Shown one piece after another: positions 1-8,410 of a stretch of 59,661 bases of DNA. The translations under genes and the position numbers were made by a program. The notes below the pieces were generated by a model. It was not told the origin of the DNA and searched no databases. It saw only the letters and a program-made list of their open reading frames with translations. The stretch covers positions 1 through 59,661 of the forward strand of contig NZ_JELR01000006.1 in assembly GCF_000708675.1 (NCBI RefSeq). Direction: 5' to 3'. How positions within the stretch are numbered: the first letter of the stretch is position 1; every line of letters begins with the position of its first letter. Source of the DNA: Microbulbifer sp. HZ11. GTDB lineage: Bacteria; Pseudomonadota; Gammaproteobacteria; Pseudomonadales; Cellvibrionaceae.

Positions 1-266
1 TCTTTAACTTTACTCAGTAAATGAGGAGACACGTTCCATTTTTGGCCGCCTTCCGTAATAACTGTGACCGTCTTTTTATTGTACTTTACTAACGTACCGA
101 TTTGGCGGCCGCGACCTGGAGGCTCAAAGCTAACCTTCTCACCTGGATTGAACTGCATCATCTCTTTATGAGTATGCATAGATTCAAGAAATTTCAGGCG
201 CTCAACGATTCTTTGATTGAGAACGATCAACTCATCTTCCGACAAACTGTCTATATCTATATTCAT
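1..266 (-). CDS. Cassette 23: hypothetical protein, KOW/SH3-like, 3' end outside window
   Basis: Reading on the minus strand from ATG at 264-266, the frame stays open for 88 codons to the window edge, so the gene is cut off. The N-terminus is a charged helix (starts MNIDIDSLSEDEL). It is followed by a small beta-rich stretch with FNPGEKVSFEPPGRGR and GTLVKYNKKTVTVITEGG. That pattern (GEKV, then GTLVKYN, then TVTVI) looks like an SH3/KOW-type barrel, and cassette 19 encodes a similar pattern. Function unknown. The ATG lies about 25 bases inside the cassette start at attC22. No strong ribosome-binding site is visible, as is common in cassettes. Confidence 0.8.
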   Translation of the reverse strand, partial: MNIDIDSLSEDELIVLNQRIVERLKFLESMHTHKEMMQFNPGEKVSFEPPGRGRQIGTLVKYNKKTVTVITEGGQKWNVSPHLLSKVK

Positions 267-290
267 TGCTTTACTCGATACCGAGATTCA

Positions 291-405
291 TAACGCCCAG
301 CGCAGGCGCAGCCAGCGCGGAGCGCATTTTGTGTTAATGTTTGAGCGCCAGCGAGTAACACAAAAGGTGCGTAGCGTTGGCTGTCGCTCTGCCGCTGATT
401 GTTAT
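291..405 (-). repeat. attC22 (cassette 22)
   Basis: 115 bp. Low end TAACGCC (R' core GTTATGA on minus), high end core GTTATGG, which equals the start core of cassette 22. Inner arms are imperfect inverted repeats (AGCGCAGGCGCAGCCAGCG against GTTGGCTGTCGCTCTGCCGCT). Confidence 0.93.
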
Positions 406-410
406 GGGGA

Positions 411-812
411 TTACTCCTCGGCAACGTAAATTGCTTTGCCCTTAGCCACCTTACCTTTGCTGGTGTCTGTAATAAATGTGCCATAGCCATTTCCGGCAGG
501 AACATAGACAGTATTAGAAGAACCACTTTCAGAGCCGACGGTAGCGATTAGAACTCCATTAGCTCCCAGGCTTGCTGCCTCCATTTTCAATCTCCGAATA
601 GCCTCATCTACTAATGCTTGATCACTTTGGAAGTCGTGTGCAGCCGTAGATTCAATTAAAGCAATTTCTTCAAATTGTTTTGGAGGATTGCTATATACCT
701 TAACTTGACTTATATCAATGGCTGGACGAGCCTGACCGACCAGAACGTGAGAACTATCAGCAATGATACAGCCAGACAAAAAGAGAGCAAAAAGTAGCGC
801 CGTGTATTTCAT
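411..812 (-). CDS. Cassette 22, gene 2: small lipoprotein
   Basis: About 133 aa from the ATG at 812, which has an AAAGGAAA ribosome-binding site; an in-frame start eight codons upstream lacks one. The N-terminus MKYTALLFALFLSGC is a clear lipoprotein signal peptide with lipobox LSGC, so the protein should be lipidated and anchored in a membrane. The mature part has QARPAIDISQVKVY and PPKQFEEIALIES, then a helix with EAIRRLKMEAASLGANGVLI. The pattern (RPAID..QVK.Y..PP..yEeIA, then LGANGVL) resembles a family of short uncharacterised proteobacterial lipoproteins. The C-terminus ends in a Gly/Ser/Thr-rich tail. Second gene of its cassette. Function unknown. Confidence 0.85.
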   Translation of the reverse strand: MKYTALLFALFLSGCIIADSSHVLVGQARPAIDISQVKVYSNPPKQFEEIALIESTAAHDFQSDQALVDEAIRRLKMEAASLGANGVLIATVGSESGSSNTVYVPAGNGYGTFITDTSKGKVAKGKAIYVAEE

Positions 813-866
813 ATTTGTTTCCTTTCTTCGCACCATTAAAGTAGCGAGAACAGCTGATTCACTCTA

Positions 867-1061
867 CTATTCCAAAAACGTGAAGAATATTTCAAGATCG
901 TCTGATGGCTTGTAGCTATTATTCAGTTTTGAGTGAAATGCCATCTGCGCACGTTTTCTGTGATTGATGTTGTCAATGCTATCTATTTCTGACTGATTGT
1001 ATTTCATAGTCATTAACGTATCGCCTTGGTCATTTTTGACTTCAACTAGTACATGAGCCAC
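867..1061 (-). CDS. Cassette 22, gene 1: hypothetical protein, 64 aa
   Basis: Small acidic protein, probably from a GTG at 1061 with GAGGA about nine bases upstream. It begins MAHVLVEVKNDQGDTLMTMK and ends DDLEIFFTFLE. The N-terminal half looks like a beta hairpin, followed by a polar helix (YNQSEIDSIDNINHRKRAQ). It has no signal peptide or membrane segment. It lies just inside the cassette start and upstream of the lipoprotein gene. No family recognised. It could be an immunity protein or antitoxin by size, but nothing specific supports that. Confidence 0.6.
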   Translation of the reverse strand: MAHVLVEVKNDQGDTLMTMKYNQSEIDSIDNINHRKRAQMAFHSKLNNSYKPSDDLEIFFTFLE

Positions 1062-1104
1062 TTCTTAAGTTCCTCAATAGTCCAGGGGCATCCGAAGAGC
1101 CCCA

Positions 1105-1245
1105 TAACGCCGCAATCAGCCGCGGCTTACTTTATGCGCTTTTTGCGTTTTTTGCGTTTTTTGCGTTTTTTGCGAGAAAATGGGAGCGTAGCGACCGCGC
1201 AAAAGGTGCAGAAAGTAAGACGTCGGCTGCATTGCATTGTTAGGC
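1105..1245 (-). repeat. attC21 (cassette 21), with internal 9-bp tandem expansion
   Basis: Low end core GTTATGG on minus, high end core GTTAGGC, equal to the start of cassette 21. The short-type attC scaffold (about 115 bp) is lengthened by three extra copies of the 9-bp unit TTTTTTGCG at 1140-1174, in the region that forms the loop of the folded site. Confidence 0.92.
1140..1174. repeat. 9-bp tandem repeat (TTTTTTGCG) inside attC21
   Basis: TTTTTGCG is followed by three perfect copies of TTTTTTGCG. Other short attC sites have the unit once. The opposite arm of the attC is not expanded to match, so the extra DNA would sit in the loop of the folded bottom strand. Probably replication slippage. 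Confidence 0.9.
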
Positions 1246-2211
1246 TCACCAGAATAAGGAGAAACCACTTTTATTACAGGCGCTTTGTTCGAGGTTCACG
1301 TATGCAGAATCTGAATGATACTCTAACTCAGCATATAGCGGAAAATGATCTGACGGCCACCTGTATTCATTGTCAATACTATCGAAGTACGAATAGCGGA
1401 CAATTTCTGGTCCACCAACCACTTCCAGTCCGCGCAGAAAGATATAATCTAATTTGGCGTCATGTTTACAGTCGACGCAGAATCCGTTAAATGTGGCATT
1501 ATAGTCAGTTCCCGAAGCATCGAACATGGGCTTCTGATTTTCATGAAAGCCCTTTTCGAAAGTACATATTTCATACCCACCATATAGAGAATTTAGGTCT
1601 CCCAACAATATTACCGGCAAACCTATTGATTGAACTTCAATATGATTACGAATGCACTCCATCTGCTTTACTCTAATTTCAGTATCTCTTGCTTTGTGGT
1701 GAAGATGCACGTTAACAACGAATAGCTTATTACCTGATTCCAAATCAACTAGCGTTGCCCAAGTTATGCTTCTGGCTTTGCCTTCTCCATTCGACCCGGG
1801 ACATATATTTGATCTCGAGTCCGGCCATATATAATCGGCACCAGAATTTTCATGCTCCACACTAAATTTTGTTTTCCTGTAGAAAATATCTTTAGGCGAT
1901 CCTCCAATACCCTTATAGAAATCGTATTCGAACTCTAAGTGAGTGCGCACGTAATCACGCGGATCAATTGTAGTTGATGGATCCGCTGCCATTTCCTGAA
2001 CACCCAATATGTCAGGAATTTTAGATAGGACCGCATTAATGACTTGCTGATCACGCTTTCCTTCCCATTTATTGCCATTTTCAGCATCTACTTCTTCGCC
2101 GGAATGACGTAAGTTAAACGTCATAACGGAAAATGCAGAATCTGCAAAACTCAGAGGAGAACCGATAATGATTAAGAACTTCAGAAGTACAAATGATAGA
2201 AACATTCTCAT
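1246..2211 (-). CDS. Cassette 21, gene 2: secreted endonuclease/exonuclease/phosphatase-fold enzyme
   Basis: 321 aa. An N-terminal signal peptide (MRMFLSFVLLKFLIII...PLSFA) is followed by an EEP-superfamily catalytic domain. Visible motifs in order: VMTFNLRH (residues ~29-36, metal-site Asn), ILGVQEM (~68-74, catalytic Glu), VVNVHLHHKARD (~166-177), LLGDLNS (~203-209, Asp/Asn pair) and SDHFPLYAEL near the C-terminus (catalytic Asp-His). The family cleaves phosphodiesters in nucleic acids, phosphoinositides or sphingomyelin. The substrate is not evident here. Export is expected. Ten bases upstream is a gene for another exported protein, and the pair forms one of the longest cassettes. The stop codon lies at the edge of attC21. 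It could be a secreted nuclease or an extracellular phosphodiesterase. Confidence 0.88.
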   Translation of the reverse strand: MRMFLSFVLLKFLIIIGSPLSFADSAFSVMTFNLRHSGEEVDAENGNKWEGKRDQQVINAVLSKIPDILGVQEMAADPSTTIDPRDYVRTHLEFEYDFYKGIGGSPKDIFYRKTKFSVEHENSGADYIWPDSRSNICPGSNGEGKARSITWATLVDLESGNKLFVVNVHLHHKARDTEIRVKQMECIRNHIEVQSIGLPVILLGDLNSLYGGYEICTFEKGFHENQKPMFDASGTDYNATFNGFCVDCKHDAKLDYIFLRGLEVVGGPEIVRYSYFDSIDNEYRWPSDHFPLYAELEYHSDSAYVNLEQSACNKSGFSLFW

Positions 2212-2220
2212 ACAGGAAAC

Positions 2221-2586
2221 CTATTCACTGGCATAAACCCTGATATATTCCGGTGTTTTGGCATCACCCCACTCTCCAATATCGCTACCTTTACAGCTAG
2301 TAACGTCTTCATATTTCAGTTTTATCTGCATATGAAACTTTGCAGCGTCTTGAACAGTTAACATCCAAGCCTTGCAAGCCTCTGCACTTACTCCTCCCAT
2401 AGAACCATCGAGCTTACATAAACCTTGGGAATTATCAGATTCGTTCCAGTCACTATCTATGTAAAGCGTTCCCCAGCGGGCGACCTCCCAGTCTTGTATA
2501 TAACCAGTACAATATTGTACGTTGGCATAAATTTTGCTCGAGAAAATGACCAACTGGATAACAACGATCTTTGAAATATTTCTCAT
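2221..2586 (-). CDS. Cassette 21, gene 1: small secreted Cys-containing protein
   Basis: About 121 aa from the ATG at 2586. An in-frame start 12 codons upstream is possible, but the signal peptide MRNISKIVVIQLVIFSSKIYA begins here. The mature protein starts NVQYCTGYIQDW and has four cysteines (YC, GLCKLDG, EACKAW, TSCKGSD) that could form two disulfides. It resembles small exported proteins of unknown function found with secreted enzymes. It sits ten bases upstream of the EEP enzyme and is probably cotranscribed with it. It might be a partner or inhibitor, but nothing in the sequence decides that. Confidence 0.75.
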   Translation of the reverse strand: MRNISKIVVIQLVIFSSKIYANVQYCTGYIQDWEVARWGTLYIDSDWNESDNSQGLCKLDGSMGGVSAEACKAWMLTVQDAAKFHMQIKLKYEDVTSCKGSDIGEWGDAKTPEYIRVYASE

Positions 2587-2631
2587 AATAAGTCTCATTA
2601 AGTACAAGATTAGTAAAAACAACTATCAGCC

Positions 2632-2772
2632 TAACGCCCGCAGCAGGGGCGACCAATGCTATGCACATTTTGTGCGAAACTGGGAGCGCAGCGACCCGCA
2701 CAAAATGTGCATAGCGTTGGGCGTCCCGCGGAGGCCCGAAGGGCCGTAGCAAACTGCCTGCGTTTGTTAAGT
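2632..2772 (-). repeat. attC20 (cassette 20), long type
   Basis: 141 bp. Low core GTTAGGC on minus, high core GTTAAGT. Belongs to the long class with the extra GGAGGCCCGAAGGGCC segment before the right arm. Confidence 0.93.
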
Positions 2773-3084
2773 GTTCAATATTTTGTAGATTACCCAGAAA
2801 CAAAAGAACCCTGAAAAAATAGCGACCAATATAGGAATACTCTTTATTTTCGCTAGCAGCACTTTATCTAGAAATAAATATGCTTCAATAACAACCTTTT
2901 CAAAAGCATGCTTAGATTTTCGATACTCTCCATTCTCCACGTAATCAAGCCAGTAATTTCCGGGATAGTTATCTTCATAGAACAATCGGAGAATATCTAG
3001 CGCTAACTTTCGCACAAAAAGTGGAGCGACAATCGCCACCACGAAAACCAGGACGAAAAATCCTTTTAGATTTTCAACGCTCAT
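2767..3084 (-). CDS. Cassette 20: hypothetical two-TM membrane protein
   Basis: 105 aa from the ATG at 3084 (an in-frame GTG lies two codons upstream; neither has a clear ribosome-binding site). The layout is a hydrophobic segment at residues ~6-24 (GFFVLVFVVAIVAPLFV), a polar middle with aromatic and acidic residues (YEDNYPGNYWLDYVENG) and a second membrane segment at the C-terminus (IPILVAIFSGFFCFWVIYKI). An inner-membrane location with the central part on one side is likely. The stop codon overlaps the R'' end of attC20. No family recognised. Confidence 0.75.
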   Translation of the reverse strand: MSVENLKGFFVLVFVVAIVAPLFVRKLALDILRLFYEDNYPGNYWLDYVENGEYRKSKHAFEKVVIEAYLFLDKVLLAKIKSIPILVAIFSGFFCFWVIYKILNT

Positions 3085-3091
3085 AGACACT

Positions 3092-3206
3092 TAACGCCGC
3101 GCTCAGCCGCGGCTAACTTTGTGCGCTTTATGCGCGAAAATGGGAGCGTAGCGACCGCGCAGAAAGTGCACAAAGTTAGACGTCGGCCTGCAGCGCATTG
3201 TTAGCG
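3092..3206 (-). repeat. attC19 (cassette 19)
   Basis: 115 bp, short type. Low core GTTAAGT on minus, high core GTTAGCG. Arms GCCGCGCTCAGCCGCGGC and GCCGTCGGCCTGCAGCGC-like. Confidence 0.93.
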
Positions 3207-3533
3207 TTTTCTACTTGGAAAACCCTGCAGAACCCAATGAAAGGATGCCCAAAGCCCGTAAGAAATAAGCCAAATAAGCGCAGGGATTACGATAGTGTAA
3301 AGGAGCCACGCACCCATCTTCGGAAGAATTACATACGAATTAGGTTCCGATCCGTCAACAGTTTCCCAAAAAACTCTTGGGTTAGCTGAAACTTCATATA
3401 GCACTTTATTAACTTGACTCAAAGTGCTGGTGTCTGTTCCAGGCATGTCATAAAGCTCATACGCCGCATATGAAACTATAGAAATTATGTAAATCGCAGT
3501 AACGACAACACCCAGCCGGATATACCCACTCAT
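3201..3533 (-). CDS. Cassette 19, gene 2: hypothetical membrane protein
   Basis: 110 aa. A hydrophobic N-terminal segment (IRLGVVVTAIYIISIVSYAAY, starting at residue 5) and a C-terminal one (WLLYTIVIPALIWLISYGLW) flank a polar stretch of about 45 residues with NPRVFWETVDG. This suggests two membrane spans with a loop exposed outside the cytoplasm. The ATG has AGGG eight bases upstream. The preceding gene in the same cassette ends nine bases before it, so the two are likely cotranslated. The gene ends inside attC19. No family recognised. Confidence 0.75.
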   Translation of the reverse strand: MSGYIRLGVVVTAIYIISIVSYAAYELYDMPGTDTSTLSQVNKVLYEVSANPRVFWETVDGSEPNSYVILPKMGAWLLYTIVIPALIWLISYGLWASFHWVLQGFPSRKR

Positions 3534-3542
3534 TTTTGAGCC

Positions 3543-3719
3543 CTATACATTTAATCTTTTAATAACATCTGCAAGCGAAATCTGAACTCTACTACCGTCA
3601 CTCATCTCCACCTCCACATATCCATTATGAGGAGTAGATAGTACGGTTGCTATTACAACTTGACTTGCTGATTGGCTATCAATCTTAATTTGATCACCAG
3701 GTTTTAAATTTTTTTCCAT
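3543..3719 (-). CDS. Cassette 19, gene 1: small KOW/SH3-like protein
   Basis: 58 aa from the ATG at 3719, chosen because TTTGGAGAATCTG gives a GGAG seven bases before it. An upstream in-frame GTG would add six residues. The protein reads MEKNLKPGDQIKIDSQ, then VVIATVLSTPHNGYVEVEM and DGSRVQISLADVIKRL. Alternating hydrophobics and the GDQI...NGYVEV pattern suggest a small beta barrel of the KOW/SH3 kind, like the product of cassette 23. First gene of a two-gene cassette. Function unknown. Confidence 0.7.
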   Translation of the reverse strand: MEKNLKPGDQIKIDSQSASQVVIATVLSTPHNGYVEVEMSDGSRVQISLADVIKRLNV

Positions 3720-3746
3720 CAGATTCTCCAAAACCACATGAAACGC

Positions 3747-3860
3747 TAACGCCGCGCTCAGCCGCGGCTTGCTTTGGGCGCTTTACGCGCGAAAATGGGA
3801 GCGCAGCGACCGCGCGTAAAGTGCACAAAGTGAGCCGTCGGCTGCAGCGCTTGGTTATGA
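3747..3860 (-). repeat. attC18 (cassette 18)
   Basis: 114 bp, short type. Low core GTTAGCG on minus, high core GTTATGA, equal to the start of cassette 18 seen left of the IS1182 element. Confidence 0.93.
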
Positions 3861-4157
3861 GCGCTTACGAAGTGCACCTCTTACCCCACCCAACTTAACC
3901 GGACCAAATCTTCTGAATAGTTGGTCTACCAATAGTGGCAGAATTACAAGCACGACAAAAAGCCCGACCCAACTAAAGTAAAACAATAAATAAAAGAAGG
4001 CCGCCGTACCAAGTGCTGATGCAACCATTGCCTCTAGTAAGTTGGCCCACCATGGTTGATGAAATATTGACACGCACTCTGAGCATACGTAGTTGTTGCT
4101 CAACACTGGCACACTCAGTGTCTTCCGAGAGCAATTTGGGCAGTTCCGTTTAAGCAT
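3855..4157 (-). CDS. Cassette 18: zinc-ribbon membrane protein
   Basis: 100 aa. The N-terminus has a four-cysteine zinc ribbon (CPNC at residues 6-9 and CSEC around residue 25). It is followed by two closely spaced membrane segments (LLEAMVASALGTAAFFYLLFYF and VGLFVVLVILPLLVDQLF) and a basic C-terminus (RRFGPVKLGGVRGALRKRS). The ATG lies 18 bases after the cassette core GTTATGAG. Short zinc-ribbon plus membrane-helix proteins like this are common and uncharacterised. An IS1182-family element separates the cassette from its upstream neighbour. Confidence 0.78.
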   Translation of the reverse strand: MLKRNCPNCSRKTLSVPVLSNNYVCSECVSIFHQPWWANLLEAMVASALGTAAFFYLLFYFSWVGLFVVLVILPLLVDQLFRRFGPVKLGGVRGALRKRS

Positions 4158-4176
4158 ACTCGATTAGCTCATAACG

Positions 4177-5958
4177 AGCCTGTAGAAAAACAACTCCCAG
4201 CAGTCGTCGCCTCAAGGCTCTTTTCTCGTTTACATACTGACCGCCATTTAACCACACTAATTTCACTTACTCACGCATGCGCGTATTTTCACCATATCGC
4301 CCCAAAATTAATGCAGAAGCCCCTAGGAATTAATGTACTGCGCCGTATCGCATCAACTTTTCGATATTATGCACCAAGCAGAACATCTGCCACTGTCCCT
4401 GCACCTTGTGTTTTCCACGCAACGAGAAGCGACTCAGTCGCTTGTTTGTGCCAATATTACCGAAGACTGGCTCGACCACCGACATGCGATGACTGTAAAT
4501 TGTCTTGCCTTCCACGCTATCGACCCGTCTTTTCATCCAGTCCGTTGCTGTTTTACCATTCGTCCAAGTAAAAGAGACTTGTCGTCCGTGGCCATCCCGG
4601 GTATCCGCCGATTCGGGATTGCGCATACATTGGCTTTTTAGCGGGCAGTGTCGACAGTCTGTGAGTCGCCCTTCAAAGTGAAGTTTTTGCTTCCCCTCGC
4701 TGACGCGCTCATCTCGGTAGAGCAACATTTCATTGCCGGCGGGGCAGATACAGGTCTTACTTCTTTTATTGAGTCTGAACTCGCTAGCGGGCAGAACCTG
4801 CTTAACGCCCTTTACCGTATCTTGGTGACGCTTACCGTGTTTTTCTTTTTGCTTGGCAAACGCCTTGTCGCGGGAACGGAACTGGTTGTCGGGAATGAAG
4901 GCATTGACACCTTCACTTCTCAGCATCTCGTTATTAGATTCACTTGAGAATCCGGTATCTGCGGTAACAATGACCTGGTCCGAAAGAATATCCTCGGCGA
5001 TACCTGCGTTCCGATAACGCGTGTTAATGCCGTCAAGAATCGGCTTTAAGGTATGCGCTTCCTGCCCTTCCCCGAAGGCTTGCGCCTCCACGACAATCTG
5101 ATGTTTCTTGTCGACCGCCGCAATTCCGTTATAGCCCTGGATGGTGCCTTTACTAGTCTTCATCTTGGCCGACTCGTTGTCGGTGATGTTACTTTTTACT
5201 TCTTTCGGTTTCTTGCCCTGCCCCATCCTTGGGGCTTGCGTCTTTAGGAAGTTGTCGATCTTTTCAAAGTGCTTCTCCAAGGTCTTCTGCGCCTGCTCGA
5301 GACGCTGCTTTCGCTCCCGTTCGGCGGGCTTCCTTCCATCCAGCTTCTTATGCTCTGAGAGACAATGACGGATCTTCTTGCGGATCTTCGCCTGCTTTTG
5401 CTCGAGCTCTTTAAAAGTTCCAGAGTGTGACTTGCTGGCATTCGACGACATCTTGCAGCCATCAATGGCAAAGAGTTCATTACCCAAAAGACCTTCCTGG
5501 TCGCAAACCATCAGCACCTGCTCAAAGACAGACTGTATGGCATCGGGATAACTACTGACAAAGCTGGCAATGCTGGTGAAGTGCGGCACGCTGTCACAGG
5601 ACAGAGCTTTGAACAGTATATTATGCTCACACTGCCATTGGATCTCCCGGCTAGACGTGATGCCTTTGGAGTAAGCGAACAGGATAATCTTCAAGAGAAT
5701 AGCCGGATCGTATGCAGACCGCCCACCACCTTCATTCTTGTACTTGTCGTAGAAAGCGGAAAGATTGATACGGTTATCGATCAGGTGATGCAGCGTGTAC
5801 TCGAAGGTATTCGGCTGCAATTGATCTTCGAAATTGATTACAACCATTGTGTCCTGGCTGTAATTATAGGGCTTGAAGTTGGGCATGACGGGATCTCGGA
5901 ACCGGGCCCGCAGATTTTATCAAAATCTACTAGGTTTTTAGAGTTTTTCTACAGCCTG
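4177..5958 (-). mobile_element. IS1182-family insertion sequence in attC17
   Basis: The ends carry the inverted repeat CTGTAGAAAAAC (left 4180-4191, right complement 5943-5954), with near-matching bases outside it. AACG flanks both sides (4173-4176 and 5959-5962), a 4-bp target duplication. Removing the element and one AACG restores CATAACGCCCACAGCAGG, a normal attC end whose core GTTATGA equals the high-end core of attC18. The element therefore landed exactly in the R' crossover core of attC17. It contains one transposase gene on the minus strand and appears complete. Confidence 0.9.
4330..5886 (-). CDS. IS1182 family transposase
   Basis: 518 aa, full length for the family. The N-terminal DUF772-like part (FEYTLHHLIDNRINLSAFYDKY, then GGGRSAYDPAILLKIILFAY) is followed by the DDE region with FAIDGCKMSSNASKSHSGT (first Asp), VTADTGFSSESNN (second Asp) and a C-terminal part with VVEPVFGNIGTNKR (Glu). 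A Cys-rich segment (CICPAGNEM ... CRHCPLKSQC) is typical of IS1182. A charged coiled-coil insertion lies in the middle. The frame has no breaks, so the enzyme may be active. It is transcribed in the direction of the cassettes. Confidence 0.95.
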   Translation of the reverse strand: MPNFKPYNYSQDTMVVINFEDQLQPNTFEYTLHHLIDNRINLSAFYDKYKNEGGGRSAYDPAILLKIILFAYSKGITSSREIQWQCEHNILFKALSCDSVPHFTSIASFVSSYPDAIQSVFEQVLMVCDQEGLLGNELFAIDGCKMSSNASKSHSGTFKELEQKQAKIRKKIRHCLSEHKKLDGRKPAERERKQRLEQAQKTLEKHFEKIDNFLKTQAPRMGQGKKPKEVKSNITDNESAKMKTSKGTIQGYNGIAAVDKKHQIVVEAQAFGEGQEAHTLKPILDGINTRYRNAGIAEDILSDQVIVTADTGFSSESNNEMLRSEGVNAFIPDNQFRSRDKAFAKQKEKHGKRHQDTVKGVKQVLPASEFRLNKRSKTCICPAGNEMLLYRDERVSEGKQKLHFEGRLTDCRHCPLKSQCMRNPESADTRDGHGRQVSFTWTNGKTATDWMKRRVDSVEGKTIYSHRMSVVEPVFGNIGTNKRLSRFSLRGKHKVQGQWQMFCLVHNIEKLMRYGAVH

Positions 5959-6098
5959 AACGCCCACAGCAGGGGCGGCTTACCTTATGCGCGTTTTGCG
6001 CGAAAATGGGAGCGAAGCGACCGCGCAAAACGTGCATAAGGTAAGACGTCCCGCGGAGGCCCGAAGGGCCGGAGCTTTACTGCCTGTGATTGTTAGCA
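5957..6098 (-). repeat. attC17 (cassette 17), long type, R' core interrupted by IS1182
   Basis: Long-type attC. The high core GTTAGCA equals the start of cassette 17. The low end keeps AACG, but the next bases belong to the insertion sequence. The original R' core GTTATGA is recovered across the IS at 4170-4176. Confidence 0.9.
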
Positions 6099-6110
6099 AC
6101 TTGGTGGCAC

Positions 6111-6350
6111 TCACTCTGCAGCAACTACCCCACCATATGGCGATTTAGGGAGCTTCGCACCACACCAAGGGCAATACGATATGAGATTCCCTCCGCCAAT
6201 CACTCTTTCGGGAACCTCAATGTACCAGACTGAATCTCCCTGGAATGATCTGGTGTATTTAACAATAACTTCATCACCACTCACGGCTTCTTCAACAGAA
6301 GAAAACAGGCCTACACAGCAGTAATTTTGTAACTTCTCGACTCTATCCAT
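6111..6350 (-). CDS. Cassette 17: hypothetical protein with C-terminal zinc knuckle
   Basis: 79 aa. The N-terminal half (MDRVEKLQNYCCVGLFSSVE) is followed by a beta-rich stretch (DEVIVKYTRSFQGDSVWYIEV). The C-terminal motif YCPWCGAKLPKSP resembles the half zinc ribbons of many short uncharacterised bacterial proteins. The cysteine pairs CC and CPWC could bind one metal. The ATG lies 40 bases inside the cassette. No signal peptide, so it is probably cytoplasmic. Function unknown. Small proteins with this tail are often found in accessory regions. Confidence 0.75.
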   Translation of the reverse strand: MDRVEKLQNYCCVGLFSSVEEAVSGDEVIVKYTRSFQGDSVWYIEVPERVIGGGNLISYCPWCGAKLPKSPYGGVVAAE

Positions 6351-6389
6351 ATTACTCAGCGAAAAGAAAGTTCACGTCATTCGTATTGC

Positions 6390-6524
6390 TAACGCCGCCG
6401 GCAGGGGCAGCTTACCTAGTGCGCGTTTTGCGCGAAAATGGGAGCGCAGCGACCCGCGCAAAACGTGCACTAGGTAAGCTGTCCCGCGGAGGGCCGCAGG
6501 CCCGGAGCGAATTGCCCGGCCTTG
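6390..6524 (-). repeat. attC16 (cassette 16), long type, split by IS110-family element
   Basis: 135 bp of a long-type attC ending CCCGGCCTTG. The missing R'' end TTAATTGG continues at 7708 after the insertion. The reconstructed high core GTTAATT equals the start core of cassette 16 at attC15, confirming the junction. Low core GTTAGCA on minus. Confidence 0.92.
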
Positions 6525-6563
6525 TATGGTCAAATTCCCCATATCTTCGATAAAGTGAGGCCC

Positions 6564-7692
<1,129 letters not shown>

Positions 7693-7738
7693 CATCACAG
7701 TCGCTTGTTAATTGGCGCCACCACTTTTTCCGCGGGTC

Positions 7739-7957
7739 CTATTTTCTATTACCACGATTTAACCACCAAAAGCGGACAGTCGCTACAAAACTGATTGCTA
7801 GTGCTAACGGAACTCCAATTCCTAGAAAGAGAAGTTCTGGGTACGACTCATCGGGCTTACCCGAAACTATCCAAACAATAGGCGTAAATGAAAAAACCAG
7901 CATGATGACAAGCAAAGTAAAGCTCGCGACTAAGGTTTTTAATCCCTGTCTCATCAT
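7739..7957 (-). CDS. Cassette 16: hypothetical two-TM protein
   Basis: 72 aa. AAGGAG lies nine bases before the ATG, and a second in-frame Met follows. Two membrane segments (TLVASFTLLVIMLVFSFTPIVWIV and LLFLGIGVPLALAISFVATVRFWWL) are joined by a short acidic loop (SGKPDESYPE). A basic C-terminus (NRGNRK) suggests the tail is cytoplasmic. The gene ends 31 bases before the IS110-family insertion, which lies in the cassette's own attC. The coding sequence itself is intact. No family recognised. Confidence 0.75.
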   Translation of the reverse strand: MMRQGLKTLVASFTLLVIMLVFSFTPIVWIVSGKPDESYPELLFLGIGVPLALAISFVATVRFWWLNRGNRK

Positions 7958-7984
7958 GGGGTTATACTCCTTGCTCGCGCCAAT

Positions 7985-8125
7985 TAACGCCGCCAGCAGG
8001 GGCAGCTTACCTTGTGCGCTTTTTGCGCAAAAATGGGAGCGCAGCGACCGCGCAAAAAGTGCATAAGGTAAGCTGTCCCGCGCAGGCCCGAAGGGCCGGA
8101 GCCTCGCTGCCTGGCCTAGTTATAG
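7985..8125 (-). repeat. attC15 (cassette 15), long type
   Basis: 141 bp. Low core GTTAATT on minus, high core GTTATAG. It contains TGCCTGGC at 8108-8115, an exact match to the left guide proposed for the neighbouring IS110 element. Confidence 0.93.
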
Positions 8126-8410
8126 CAGGCGCGCTCGGACTACCTTAGTGGCACGATGCCAGCCGCTCACGGCTGGCCGCCCCCGAAAAGAATGAGAGGA
8201 ATAATTTGAACTCCCCTCACCCACTAAAATTCCCAATGGCATTCCACAATACTGCAGCGGGCTTGCCGATTCCCATTGCGCCCAAAAGAAAGCACAAGGA
8301 ACGAAACTGCTCAACTGAATCTCGGCACTTTCTCCGTTACCGGACTCTCCCCTATTGGCACGCTCTCCCTGGTTGACCGCAAACCATTTTAAAAATTGAA
8401 CCCGCCTCTA
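8126..8410. other. Cassette 15: no convincing ORF, family C
   Basis: 285 bp between attC15 and attC14 with no open frame longer than about a dozen codons from a sensible start on the minus strand. It shares blocks with cassettes 7 and 9 (GCGCTCGGACTACCT, CTGCAGCGGGCTTGCCG, GGAACGAAACTGCT), so it is a diverged relative of those duplicated cassettes. It could encode an RNA or be a decayed cassette. Confidence 0.7.

Noticed and set aside
1053..1490. Open frame on the plus strand with repeated RFLRFLRFL
   Set aside because: The repeat is the translated 9-bp expansion in attC21, and the rest is antisense to the EEP enzyme.
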